DNA of 50,624 nucleotides, from NCBI GenBank assembly GCA_016195385.1, contig JACPZS010000212.1, positions 1 to 50,624 of the forward strand, read 5' to 3'. Positions 25,824 to 33,897 of this stretch are shown piece by piece (position 1 is the stretch's first letter; each line of letters opens with the position of its first letter). The notes beneath the pieces are model-generated. The model did no database searches and had not been told where the DNA came from. It was given only the letters and a program-made list of their open reading frames with translations. The DNA comes from Verrucomicrobiota bacterium (GTDB taxonomy: Bacteria > Verrucomicrobiota > Verrucomicrobiia > Limisphaerales > JACPZS01). The translations under genes and the position numbers were made by a program.

Positions 25824-26393
25824 ATGCCCGAGACGAAGACTCCGTGGCCCCACGCGCCGACACATCAGCTTGCGACGCAAGGTACGTTCTTCGTCACTGC
25901 CAGCACTTATCGGAAAGCCCATCACTTCCGGGGCGCAAACCGCCTGCACATCCTGCATCGTGGCTTGCTCACCGTGACACGAGACTACGGCTGGCAACTC
26001 GAAGCCTGGGCGGTTTTCTCCAACCACTACCATTTCGTCGCGCACTCCCCGACGGACCAACCGACCGCCGAAAGTCTCGCGCTGATGTTGAAAATGCTGC
26101 ATGTAAAAACGTCGGGCTGGGTGAACCGCCTGGACCAAACATCCGCACGACAAGTATGGTTCAATTTTCGCGAAACGCGGCTGACCTATCCGAAGTCATA
26201 CTTCGCTCGACTGAACTACACGCATCAGAATCCGGTGAAACATAAGCTCGTGCCGATGGCCAACCAGTATCCGTGGTGTTCAGCGGCTTGGTTCGAACGA
26301 ACCGCTTCACCCGCACAGGTAACGACCATCTACCGATTCAAGACTGACAAAATTGACGTGCCTGACGACTTCGAGCCAGCGCCGGAATGGTAA
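25824..26393 (+). CDS. REP-associated tyrosine transposase (RAYT, Y1/HUH family)
   Basis: A 189-aa single-domain transposase related to IS200/IS605 TnpA. Seen: FFVTASTYRKAHHF at the N-terminus, the HUH metal motif SNHYHFV (H68 and H70), and NYTHQNPVKHKLV, where Y132 is the probable catalytic tyrosine. Such proteins bind and nick single-stranded REP hairpins and are usually single-copy genes flanked by REPs. Here inverted REP pairs lie upstream (25488-25746) and further copies downstream (26413-26612), the classical arrangement. Length and key residues are intact, so it may be functional. Confidence 0.93.
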   Translation: MPETKTPWPHAPTHQLATQGTFFVTASTYRKAHHFRGANRLHILHRGLLTVTRDYGWQLEAWAVFSNHYHFVAHSPTDQPTAESLALMLKMLHVKTSGWVNRLDQTSARQVWFNFRETRLTYPKSYFARLNYTHQNPVKHKLVPMANQYPWCSAAWFERTASPAQVTTIYRFKTDKIDVPDDFEPAPEW

Positions 26394-26412
26394 ACCGATT
26401 GTGTGACGCAAA

Positions 26413-26446
26413 GCGTCTTGGACTGCGGTAGCCCTCTACCGCTTTT
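26413..26446. repeat. REP element downstream of RAYT
   Basis: Single B-type copy: GCGTCTTGGACT followed by the stem GCGGTAG/CTACCGC, beginning 20 bp after the transposase stop. It is identical over its core to the B2 copy upstream of the gene. Confidence 0.88.
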
Positions 26447-26512
26447 CATGCGAGTATGCAAACGCCTACGACCGACAAGGAATTGCCCCTCGCCTAATTC
26501 CCGCGCTCTGCC

Positions 26513-26612
26513 AAAGCGCCAGAGGTCTGGCGCAGTCCAAAACCTGGCGGACTTCCCAACGGCCCCGGACATCGCGAAAGCGTCTTGGACTGCGGTAGCC
26601 CTCTACCGCTCT
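26513..26612. repeat. REP pair 3, ending at the glycosyltransferase stop codon
   Basis: A3 (26513-26552) has stem GCGCCAGA/TCTGGCGC; B4 (26580-26612) has stem GCGGTAG/CTACCGC. B4 runs directly into the TAA of the convergent minus-strand glycosyltransferase gene (stop at 26612-26614), so the hairpin could act on the 3' end of that message. Confidence 0.88.
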
Positions 26613-27712
26613 TATTTGGGCCGCGTCGCCTGCTTTTCCAACCAATCGCAGGCCTTCGGCAAGACCTGACTCCAATGGAACGTCTTCGCTCGTTCCCACG
26701 CGGCCAGCCGATAATTTTGATATTCGCCGGGCTTTTTAAGCAGCCGGGAGATTGCGTCCGCCAGTGATTCGGATGTTTCCTCGCTCGCAACCAAACCGGT
26801 TTGTTTGTGCAGCGTCGATTCGATCAAGCCCGGCACCGGATACACGGCGGCCGGCGTGCCCATCGCATTGGCTTCGATCACGTTCAAACCCCAGCCTTCC
26901 CGCACGGACGTGTGCAGCAGCAGATGCGCGCCGCGCAGCCGATCATCCTTCGCCTGCTCGGAAAGCGAGCCGACAAAATCAACTCGGTCGGCTAATTGCA
27001 GATTCGCGGCCAGTGCTCGCAACTTTCCTTCTTCCTCGCCTGTACCGACAATCGTTAGTTCAGCCTTGATTCCTGAATCGAGCAGGCACGCCAGGGAGCG
27101 GATCGCGTGATCGATGCGTTTATTCGGTGCCAGACGGGACACCGCGACGAGTCGAAGCGGTTGTTCAAAAACTTTTTCCTCAAGTCGAGGCAACGCCATC
27201 GTATGAACGCCATACGGGATAATCGTCACGTCGCGCACGCCGTGCCGCGTAAGAAATTCCTTGGTGTAAGCCGAGGCAGTCCAAAATGGGATTCGCCGGT
27301 AAAGCCAGTGCGTCCAACGCTCCTGCCAGCGTCCGATCGCGCTGAACGGCCGCGGGTAAAATGAGTTCCAGATCGGGCCGAGCACTTCGTGGATGTAGGC
27401 GACGCACTTCGTCCCGCACCACCACGGCGCGAACCAGGGAATGCCGTGGTGTTGATCAATCACCAAGTCGAAGGGCTTTTGCGCGCGATACCAGCGCCGC
27501 GCCGCCAGAATCGAAGTCCCCTTTCCGCCGCCACGAATGATTTGAATGAACCCGACCTGCTCGGACTTCACCGCGCCGGGAAAATGATTGGTGAACCAAA
27601 AAACTTCGTGGCCACGACCGGCGAGGGCTTCGAGATAGGCTTGCGTGACTCTTTCCGCGCCGCCGGAAAGAGGGTTTTTAGGATCGCGCCAGTTGAGCAT
27701 CAAGAATCGCAT
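26612..27712 (-). CDS. GT4-type glycosyltransferase
   Basis: A 366-aa GT-B enzyme. Seen: N-terminal LMLNWRDPKNPLSGGAERVT (acceptor side), LRLVAVSRLAPNKRIDHAI at the start of the nucleotide-binding domain, and the family motif VREGWGLNVIEANAMGTPAA with its two glutamates. The ATG at 27712 is chosen because homologous sequence begins there; the frame continues upstream to 27781 without convincing content. It is probably cytoplasmic, adding a sugar to a lipid-linked glycan. It is separated from the main polysaccharide locus by the repeat region. Confidence 0.92.
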   Translation of the reverse strand: MRFLMLNWRDPKNPLSGGAERVTQAYLEALAGRGHEVFWFTNHFPGAVKSEQVGFIQIIRGGGKGTSILAARRWYRAQKPFDLVIDQHHGIPWFAPWWCGTKCVAYIHEVLGPIWNSFYPRPFSAIGRWQERWTHWLYRRIPFWTASAYTKEFLTRHGVRDVTIIPYGVHTMALPRLEEKVFEQPLRLVAVSRLAPNKRIDHAIRSLACLLDSGIKAELTIVGTGEEEGKLRALAANLQLADRVDFVGSLSEQAKDDRLRGAHLLLHTSVREGWGLNVIEANAMGTPAAVYPVPGLIESTLHKQTGLVASEETSESLADAISRLLKKPGEYQNYRLAAWERAKTFHWSQVLPKACDWLEKQATRPK

Positions 27713-27953
27713 CGTCAGGCCGACCAGTCTGTTAACAAACCTCGCGTCGCTCGTCCACAGCAGAGACCGTCGCGAACGCAAAACGACACAATTTAGCGCT
27801 TGCTTTTCACACTGTTTCGTTGTGCCGTGTTACTAAATCCAAATTAGAGCCATTGTCTAATCCGTATCACTTGGTAGAAAAGCTCTTTTGCGGAAGTTGA
27901 AATTGCAGAGGAAAATGTGGGGCTTCGTGAGGAGCCGGAACTTAACAAAAGTT

Positions 27954-30900
27954 ATGAAGACTACGTATCAAGGATGGTGTGCTGTACTTTTACTTGGGTG
28001 GAATCTGGCGGTGCCGCTTTGCGCTACTACTTTCACCGAGATCACGACGGGCAGCATCGTGACGGACACTAGCATTTCCATCGGAGTCGCTTGGGCAGAC
28101 TATGACAAAGATGGCAACCTGGACTTGTTCGTGGCCAACAGCAGCAACGCAAATAATTTCCTCTACCACAACAATGGCGACGGCACATTCACGAAAATCA
28201 TGACCGGAAGCATCGTGACCGACGGCGGCAATTCAACCGGCTGCGCCTGGGGTGACTACGACAATGATGGGTTTCCGGATTTGTTTGTGACCAATGATGG
28301 CCCAGGCAATTTTCTTTACCACAACAATGGCGACGGCACCTTCACCAAAATCACCACAGGAGCGATTGTGACCGATGTCGGGCACTCCTACGGCTGCGCC
28401 TGGGGCGATTACGACAATGATGGATACCTCGATCTCTACGTGGCGAATCTTCTGGGGCCGAATTTCCTTTATCACAACAACGGCGACGGTACCTTCACCA
28501 GAGTAAACGCCGGCGCACCCGCTACCGACTCGGCGGACTCCGTCAGTTGTGCGTGGGGCGATTATGACCACGACGGCTGGCTCGACCTCTTCGTAGCGAA
28601 CGCCAACAACCAAAATAACGCGCTCTATAATAACAATGGCGACGGCACGTTCACCAAGATCACCACCGGGGCCATCGTCACCGACGGCGGTGACTCAATC
28701 AGTTGTGCATGGGCAGACTACGACGGTGATGGCTTCCTGGATATGTATGTTGGCAATCGGAACCAACCGAATTTTCTCTACCATAACAATGGCGATGGCA
28801 CTTTCACAAAAATTACCGCCGGCAGCATCGTTACGGACGTGTTCGATTCCTGGGGCAGCGCTTGGGGGGATTACAACAATGATGGATACTTGGACTTATT
28901 CGCCACGGATCGGAATGCTCAAAGCAATCTGTTGTATCAAAACAATGGCGATGGCACTTTCACGAAGATTACAACTGGAAATCTGGTCACCGACGGGGGT
29001 GATTCCCTCGGTTGTGGGTGGGCCGACTTCAATGGCGACGGCCAGTTGGATCTCTTCGTGGCCAACTGGAACAACCAGCACAATTTTCTTTATCGCAACA
29101 ATGGCAACGCAAGGAGTTGGATCACCATCCAGTGCATGGGAACTGTGTCCAACCGGGACGGTGTCGGTGTGCGAGTGCAGGTGGATGCGACCATAGGTGG
29201 GAACCTTCGCAGTCAGGTGCGGCAAATCTCGTCTGGCAACGGCTGGGATGGGTCAGCCGCAAGTGCTCATTTTGGCCTGGGCACTGCCACGGTGAGTACA
29301 CTGCGCATCGAGTGGCCTTCAGGTGTTGTGCAAACCCTCAACAACGTCGCCGTCAACCAAATCCTGACAGTATCCGAGCCACCGCCCAATATCCCCATCA
29401 TCACTGTTCAACCTCAGAGTCAGACTGTCGTTTTCGGTGCAAATGTCTCTTTCTCGGTCCAAGCAGTGGGGGTCGCGCCTTTGAATTATCAGTGGCGCTT
29501 CAATGGAACGGACATCGCGGGTGCTGTCTCCACAACTCTCAACGTGAACGGTGCCGACGATACAAAGACCGGGAGCTACACAGCGTTGGTGAGCAATGCA
29601 AACGGCTCAGTTACCAGTCATGTTGCGACTCTGACAGTTCTCACGACTTTCACGAAGATTACGACGGGGAGTGTGGTGACGGATGTGGGGAATTCGCAAG
29701 GCATTGCCTGGGGGGATTATGATGGCGATGGGAATCTGGATTTGTTTGTAAGTAATGCACTTGGGTTGAACAATTTTCTCTATCATAACAACGGCGACGG
29801 AACGTTCACGAAGGTCACGAGCGGGAGCGTTGTCAACGACGGGGGCAACTCGACTGGTTGCGCCTGGGGCGATTACGACAATGATGGGTTTCCAGATTTG
29901 TTTGTGTGCAATGCCTACGAAAACAACTTTCTCTATCACAACAACGGTGACGGCACCTTCACGAAGGTTACAACCGGCAATGTCGTGACGGATGGGGGCG
30001 CGTCCTACGGGTGCGCGTGGGGTGACTACGACAATGATGGTTACCTGGATCTATACGTGGCCAATGCGCCCGGCCCCAATTTTCTGTATCATAACAACGG
30101 TGATGGCACTTTCTCTCGTGTTTTGACCGGCGCGATTGCCACCGACATTCAAGACTCAATCGGTTGTGCTTGGGGCGACTACGACGACGATGGGTACCTC
30201 GATCTTTTTGTGGCTAACGGGACCAATCAGAATAACGCCCTGTATCACAACAATGGTGACGGCACATTTACCAAGATCACCACCGGTGCCATTGTTGGCG
30301 ACGCTGGGTATTCGGTGGGTTGCGCCTGGGGCGATTATGACAACGATGGATTATTGGATATGTACGTGGCCAACCGGTTGGGGAACAATTTTCTCTACCG
30401 CAACAACGGTGACGGTACCTTCACCAAGATTACGACCGGCAGCATCGTGACTGACGTGGGGGACTCCAACGGCTGCAGTTGGGGCGACTACAACAACGAC
30501 GGTTACCTGGATTTGTTCGTCGCGCGATGGAATGGAGAAAGCGATGAGTTATTTCAAAATAACGGCGATGGAACGTTCACCAAAATCACCACCGGCAGTT
30601 TGGTAACAGACGCAGGCAATGGCGTGGGCAGCGGATGGGGCGACTATGACGGTGACGGGCAATTGGATCTCTTTGTCGCCAATTGGGTCGGGCAGAGCAA
30701 TTTTCTGTATCGCAATGACGGCAACAACAACAAGTGGATCACGATCAACTGTGTGGGCACGGCATCCAACCATGGCGGGATCGGAGCGCGAGTGAAAGTC
30801 ACCGCGACTATTAGCGGAGTCGTTCGCACCCAAGTGCGGCAAATCTCGTCCGGCAACGGCTGGGACGGGTCGGCCGCGAGCGCCCACTTCGGCTTGGGCG

Positions 30901-31775
30901 ACGCCACGACTATCAGCACGCTGCGCGTCGAATGGCCCTCTGGCACGCTGCAAACGCTTAACAACGTCGCCGTCAACCAGACGCTCACGCTCACGGAGCC
31001 GACCACGCCGGCGGATGTTTCCGTGGTGATGATCGCGTCGCCGAATCCGGTCGTGCAAGGCAGCACGTTCATCTACACGATCATCGCGGCCAACAATGGG
31101 CCGGGCACGGCTTTTGGAGTGAAAGTAACGGATGTAATTCCCGCCGGCCTCACCTTCCTGAGCGCGTCTTCGACCGCCGGAACGATCAGTGGCACGAGCA
31201 CGGTGGTTTGCAATCTGGGCACCATGACGGCCAATTCGAGCGCCTTCATCACCATTCTCGCCTCGCCCACCGCCGGTGGCAGTCATCCGCCAACGTACTT
31301 GCTGGCGAACACGGTTACGATCACCGCCAACAGCACCGATGCCAACAGTGCGAACAATTCCGACACCGCGACGAGCACCGTCCGCACGGATACGGATGGC
31401 GACAGCATCCCGGACGACTGGGAGATTCAGTACGGCTTGAACCCAAACGACCCGGCTGACGGCTCAATCGATTCGGATGGCGACGGCTACAACAATTTGC
31501 AGGAATTTCTGCTCGGAACGAACCCGAATCAGGCCAGTGTTTCGTTTCAGATCACCAGCGTTGAACGCGCCGGCATCGGGAACAACATCCTGGTCACGTT
31601 CCAATCCACCTCCGGGAAAAACTTTCGTGCCGAATTCTCCGATACTTCGCCGACCGGGCCGTCGTGGACGATCTTCGCGGACAACATTCCCGGCACAGGC
31701 AGCCCCGTGACGGTGACGCATGTTGGCGGAGCGCTCCTGCGGCAACGCTTCTACCATGTGGTTTTGATTCCATAA
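27954..31775 (+). CDS. Secreted FG-GAP / ASPIC-UnbV repeat protein with internal duplication
   Basis: A 1273-aa exported protein. The ATG at 27954 gives a signal peptide (TYQGWCAVLLLGWNLAVPLCA); the frame is open to a TTG at 27888. Order: seven FG-GAP/VCBS repeats (about residues 25-385, each with a DYDNDGYLDLF-like calcium loop and NNGDGTFTKITTG); an ASPIC/UnbV domain (388-477, QISSGNGWDGSAASAHFG); an Ig-like domain (479-562); a second set of seven FG-GAP repeats; a second ASPIC/UnbV domain (926-1015); a DUF11 domain (1018-1130); a calcium-type DTDGDSIPDDWE..DSDGDGYNN stretch (near 1145-1180); and a C-terminal beta region perhaps used for sorting. It probably folds as two beta-propellers and acts in surface or matrix binding; the ligand is unknown. 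Confidence 0.92.
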   Translation: MKTTYQGWCAVLLLGWNLAVPLCATTFTEITTGSIVTDTSISIGVAWADYDKDGNLDLFVANSSNANNFLYHNNGDGTFTKIMTGSIVTDGGNSTGCAWGDYDNDGFPDLFVTNDGPGNFLYHNNGDGTFTKITTGAIVTDVGHSYGCAWGDYDNDGYLDLYVANLLGPNFLYHNNGDGTFTRVNAGAPATDSADSVSCAWGDYDHDGWLDLFVANANNQNNALYNNNGDGTFTKITTGAIVTDGGDSISCAWADYDGDGFLDMYVGNRNQPNFLYHNNGDGTFTKITAGSIVTDVFDSWGSAWGDYNNDGYLDLFATDRNAQSNLLYQNNGDGTFTKITTGNLVTDGGDSLGCGWADFNGDGQLDLFVANWNNQHNFLYRNNGNARSWITIQCMGTVSNRDGVGVRVQVDATIGGNLRSQVRQISSGNGWDGSAASAHFGLGTATVSTLRIEWPSGVVQTLNNVAVNQILTVSEPPPNIPIITVQPQSQTVVFGANVSFSVQAVGVAPLNYQWRFNGTDIAGAVSTTLNVNGADDTKTGSYTALVSNANGSVTSHVATLTVLTTFTKITTGSVVTDVGNSQGIAWGDYDGDGNLDLFVSNALGLNNFLYHNNGDGTFTKVTSGSVVNDGGNSTGCAWGDYDNDGFPDLFVCNAYENNFLYHNNGDGTFTKVTTGNVVTDGGASYGCAWGDYDNDGYLDLYVANAPGPNFLYHNNGDGTFSRVLTGAIATDIQDSIGCAWGDYDDDGYLDLFVANGTNQNNALYHNNGDGTFTKITTGAIVGDAGYSVGCAWGDYDNDGLLDMYVANRLGNNFLYRNNGDGTFTKITTGSIVTDVGDSNGCSWGDYNNDGYLDLFVARWNGESDELFQNNGDGTFTKITTGSLVTDAGNGVGSGWGDYDGDGQLDLFVANWVGQSNFLYRNDGNNNKWITINCVGTASNHGGIGARVKVTATISGVVRTQVRQISSGNGWDGSAASAHFGLGDATTISTLRVEWPSGTLQTLNNVAVNQTLTLTEPTTPADVSVVMIASPNPVVQGSTFIYTIIAANNGPGTAFGVKVTDVIPAGLTFLSASSTAGTISGTSTVVCNLGTMTANSSAFITILASPTAGGSHPPTYLLANTVTITANSTDANSANNSDTATSTVRTDTDGDSIPDDWEIQYGLNPNDPADGSIDSDGDGYNNLQEFLLGTNPNQASVSFQITSVERAGIGNNILVTFQSTSGKNFRAEFSDTSPTGPSWTIFADNIPGTGSPVTVTHVGGALLRQRFYHVVLIP

Positions 31776-31830
31776 CGGCAGGACTACAGACTAGCGCCCA
31801 AAAAAACTGCAGTTTCGCTCGACGACGTTT

Positions 31831-32808
31831 TCAGCGGGACGGCCGGTTGGTCGGCGATGCCTGCTTGAGGTAGCGGAAGAGGTCGCTCTCGGTGGAAAGG
31901 ATGAGCGTGGTTTCCTTGTCGAGCGTTTTGCGATAAGTGTCCATCGTGCGGAGGAACTGGTGGAACTCCGCGGCTTCCGCGCCGCCGCTGTAGGCGCGCG
32001 CGTAGATCTCGGTGGCGCGGGCGTCGGCGTCGCCCTTGATCTTCTGCACTTCGCGGTAGGACTCCGATTCGATCTGGCGAAGGTCGCGTTCCTTGCCGCC
32101 AAGGATTTTCGCGGCCTCGCCTTCGCCCTCGGAACGGAAGCGCGCGGCGATCTGCTGGCGCTCGCTGATCATCCGCTCGTGAATTTTCGCGCTGACGCCC
32201 GCGTTGTAATTCAGCCGCATGAACCGCACGTCGATCAGTTCAATGCCGAAGTCCTTCAGCTTCGGCGCGGCCTTCGCCACCACTTCGCGTTCGAGCGCGG
32301 TGCGGCCCAGCGTGATGGGCAGCAATTGCGTGATCTGGCCGGCATCCGGGTTGGCGACGGCGTCGAGGGAAGGTTTTCGATTCTTGTCGGTGCGGACGAT
32401 CTCGATGAGGTCGTGCTTGGCGACGGCGTTGCGGACCTCGCTGCCGATGATGTCGTCGAGCCGCGAGAGGGCGCTGCGCTCGTCGCGCAGCCGCGTGAAG
32501 AATTGCGCCGGGTCGCTGATGCGCCAGCGGCCGAACGTATCGACGACGATGTAAAGCTTGTCGCGCGTCGGCATCTCGCTGGGGCGGCCATCCCATTCGA
32601 GGATGCGTTTGTCGAGGCGGCTCACGGTCTGGATCAGCGGCAGTTTGAAGCGCATCCCAGCCTCGCTGATCGGCGCGCCGACCGGCTTGCCGAATTGCGT
32701 GAGGATGACCTGCTCGGTTTCGGAGACGTTGTAGAAACAAAGGTTCGCCAGCACGATCACCAGTATCGCAACCACGACGAGACCCACGGAACGAAGCATG
32801 ATTTTCAT
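31831..32808 (-). CDS. hflC: HflC-like membrane protease modulator (SPFH/band 7)
   Basis: A 325-aa protein with one N-terminal membrane helix (SVGLVVVAILVIVLANLCF) followed by a band-7 domain: VSETEQVILTQFGKPVG, GMRFKLPLIQTVSRLDKRIL and EVRNAVAKHDLIEIVRTD, then the coiled-coil region ERQQIAARFRSEGEGEAAKI and EIYARAYSGGAEAAEFHQF. HflK and HflC form a large periplasm-facing cage around FtsH and restrain its proteolysis. It lies 6 bp after hflK on the same strand, the usual order. Confidence 0.94.
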   Translation of the reverse strand: MKIMLRSVGLVVVAILVIVLANLCFYNVSETEQVILTQFGKPVGAPISEAGMRFKLPLIQTVSRLDKRILEWDGRPSEMPTRDKLYIVVDTFGRWRISDPAQFFTRLRDERSALSRLDDIIGSEVRNAVAKHDLIEIVRTDKNRKPSLDAVANPDAGQITQLLPITLGRTALEREVVAKAAPKLKDFGIELIDVRFMRLNYNAGVSAKIHERMISERQQIAARFRSEGEGEAAKILGGKERDLRQIESESYREVQKIKGDADARATEIYARAYSGGAEAAEFHQFLRTMDTYRKTLDKETTLILSTESDLFRYLKQASPTNRPSR

Positions 32809-32814
32809 CGCGCG

Positions 32815-33795
32815 TTATTTCGTGGGTTGCAGTTGCAGGAGCGGCAACACCTGCTGGCCCCTGTCATCGACGATGATTTTCCGGCTGACCTTCGGCAGCA
32901 CTTCGCTCATCGTTTCGAGGAAGATGCGCTGGCGCGTGACGGCCGGCGCTTTTTGATATTGCGTGAAGACGGCGGTGAACAGCGCGGCGTCGCCATCGGC
33001 TTCGTTGACGCGCTTTTGCGCATAGCCCTGCGCCTCGGCAATCATCCGCGCCGCGTCGCCGTGCGCCTTGGGCACGACCTTGTTGTATTCACCGCTGGCG
33101 AGGTTGATGGAACGCTGCTTCTCCTGCTGCGCCTGGTTGACTTCATTGAACGACGCCTGCACCTGCTTGGGCGGGTTCACGTTTTTAAGCTGCACAAGAT
33201 CGATGCTCATGCCGAGTTGATATTGCTCGACGACTTTTTGCAGCACCGCGCGCGATTCGGTTTCGATCTCCTGCCGTCCGACGGTAATCACTTCATCGAC
33301 CGTGCGGTCGCCGACGACTTCGCGCATCACCGCTTCGGATGCGGCGCGCAAAGTTTCCTCCGGGTCGCGCACGTCGAAAAGAAAACGCTTCGCGTCGTTG
33401 ATGCGGTACTGCACGATCCATTCGACGAGGGCTTCGTTTAAATCGCCAGTCACCATCGCTTTTTCGATCTCCGGATCCGCGCTGTGCTGGAAAGGATTGC
33501 TCGCGCCCGGCGTGGCGAAGCCAAATTCCAGTTTGAGTTGGCGCCGGATGGGCACGAGCCTCACTTCATCAACACCGAAGGGCGCTTTGAATTGCAGCCC
33601 CGGTTCAACCGTGTGGAGGTATTTGCCAAAGCGCTGGACGACGCCGACGGAATCCGCCGGCACCGCGTAGAAGCTCGTCCAGACCAGCGCGCCGATCAGC
33701 AGCAGCCAGAAGGCAAAATTGATCCACACCGCCAACTGGTGGAAAGAATTCCCGGGGGCGAAGCCACGGCGCGGCAATGGTGCTGGTAAGTTCAA
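32815..33795 (-). CDS. hflK: HflK-like membrane protease modulator (SPFH/band 7)
   Basis: A 326-aa partner of HflC: membrane helix WINFAFWLLLIGALVWTSF near residue 25, then ADSVGVVQRFGKYLHTVEPG, the long band-7 domain with MREVVGDRTVDEVITVGR, and the AHGDAARMIAEAQGYAQKRV helix. A stop codon lies only three codons upstream in frame, so the TTG at 33795 is the practical start; no ATG or GTG occurs before the domain. The glycine-rich N-terminus of E. coli HflK is absent, leaving a shorter protein. Confidence 0.93.
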   Translation of the reverse strand: MNLPAPLPRRGFAPGNSFHQLAVWINFAFWLLLIGALVWTSFYAVPADSVGVVQRFGKYLHTVEPGLQFKAPFGVDEVRLVPIRRQLKLEFGFATPGASNPFQHSADPEIEKAMVTGDLNEALVEWIVQYRINDAKRFLFDVRDPEETLRAASEAVMREVVGDRTVDEVITVGRQEIETESRAVLQKVVEQYQLGMSIDLVQLKNVNPPKQVQASFNEVNQAQQEKQRSINLASGEYNKVVPKAHGDAARMIAEAQGYAQKRVNEADGDAALFTAVFTQYQKAPAVTRQRIFLETMSEVLPKVSRKIIVDDRGQQVLPLLQLQPTK

Positions 33796-33897
33796 TTGAC
33801 GCTATGATTCGTAGGCGGGACGGCGCGGACGAGCAAGGGTAAACTTGGTTCGCAAATTGGGAAGTACCGGGCCGGCCACTGCCACGCCAGCCAACGC

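Noticed and set aside
25349-26245. Several open frames of 100-240 codons through the REP region
   Set aside because: Their translations are made of REP sequence (for example GFGLRQPSGAL) or are shadows of the RAYT gene.
31804-31815. Palindrome AAACTGCAGTTT as a terminator between convergent genes
   Set aside because: The arms leave no room for a loop and no proper T-run follows on the plus strand.
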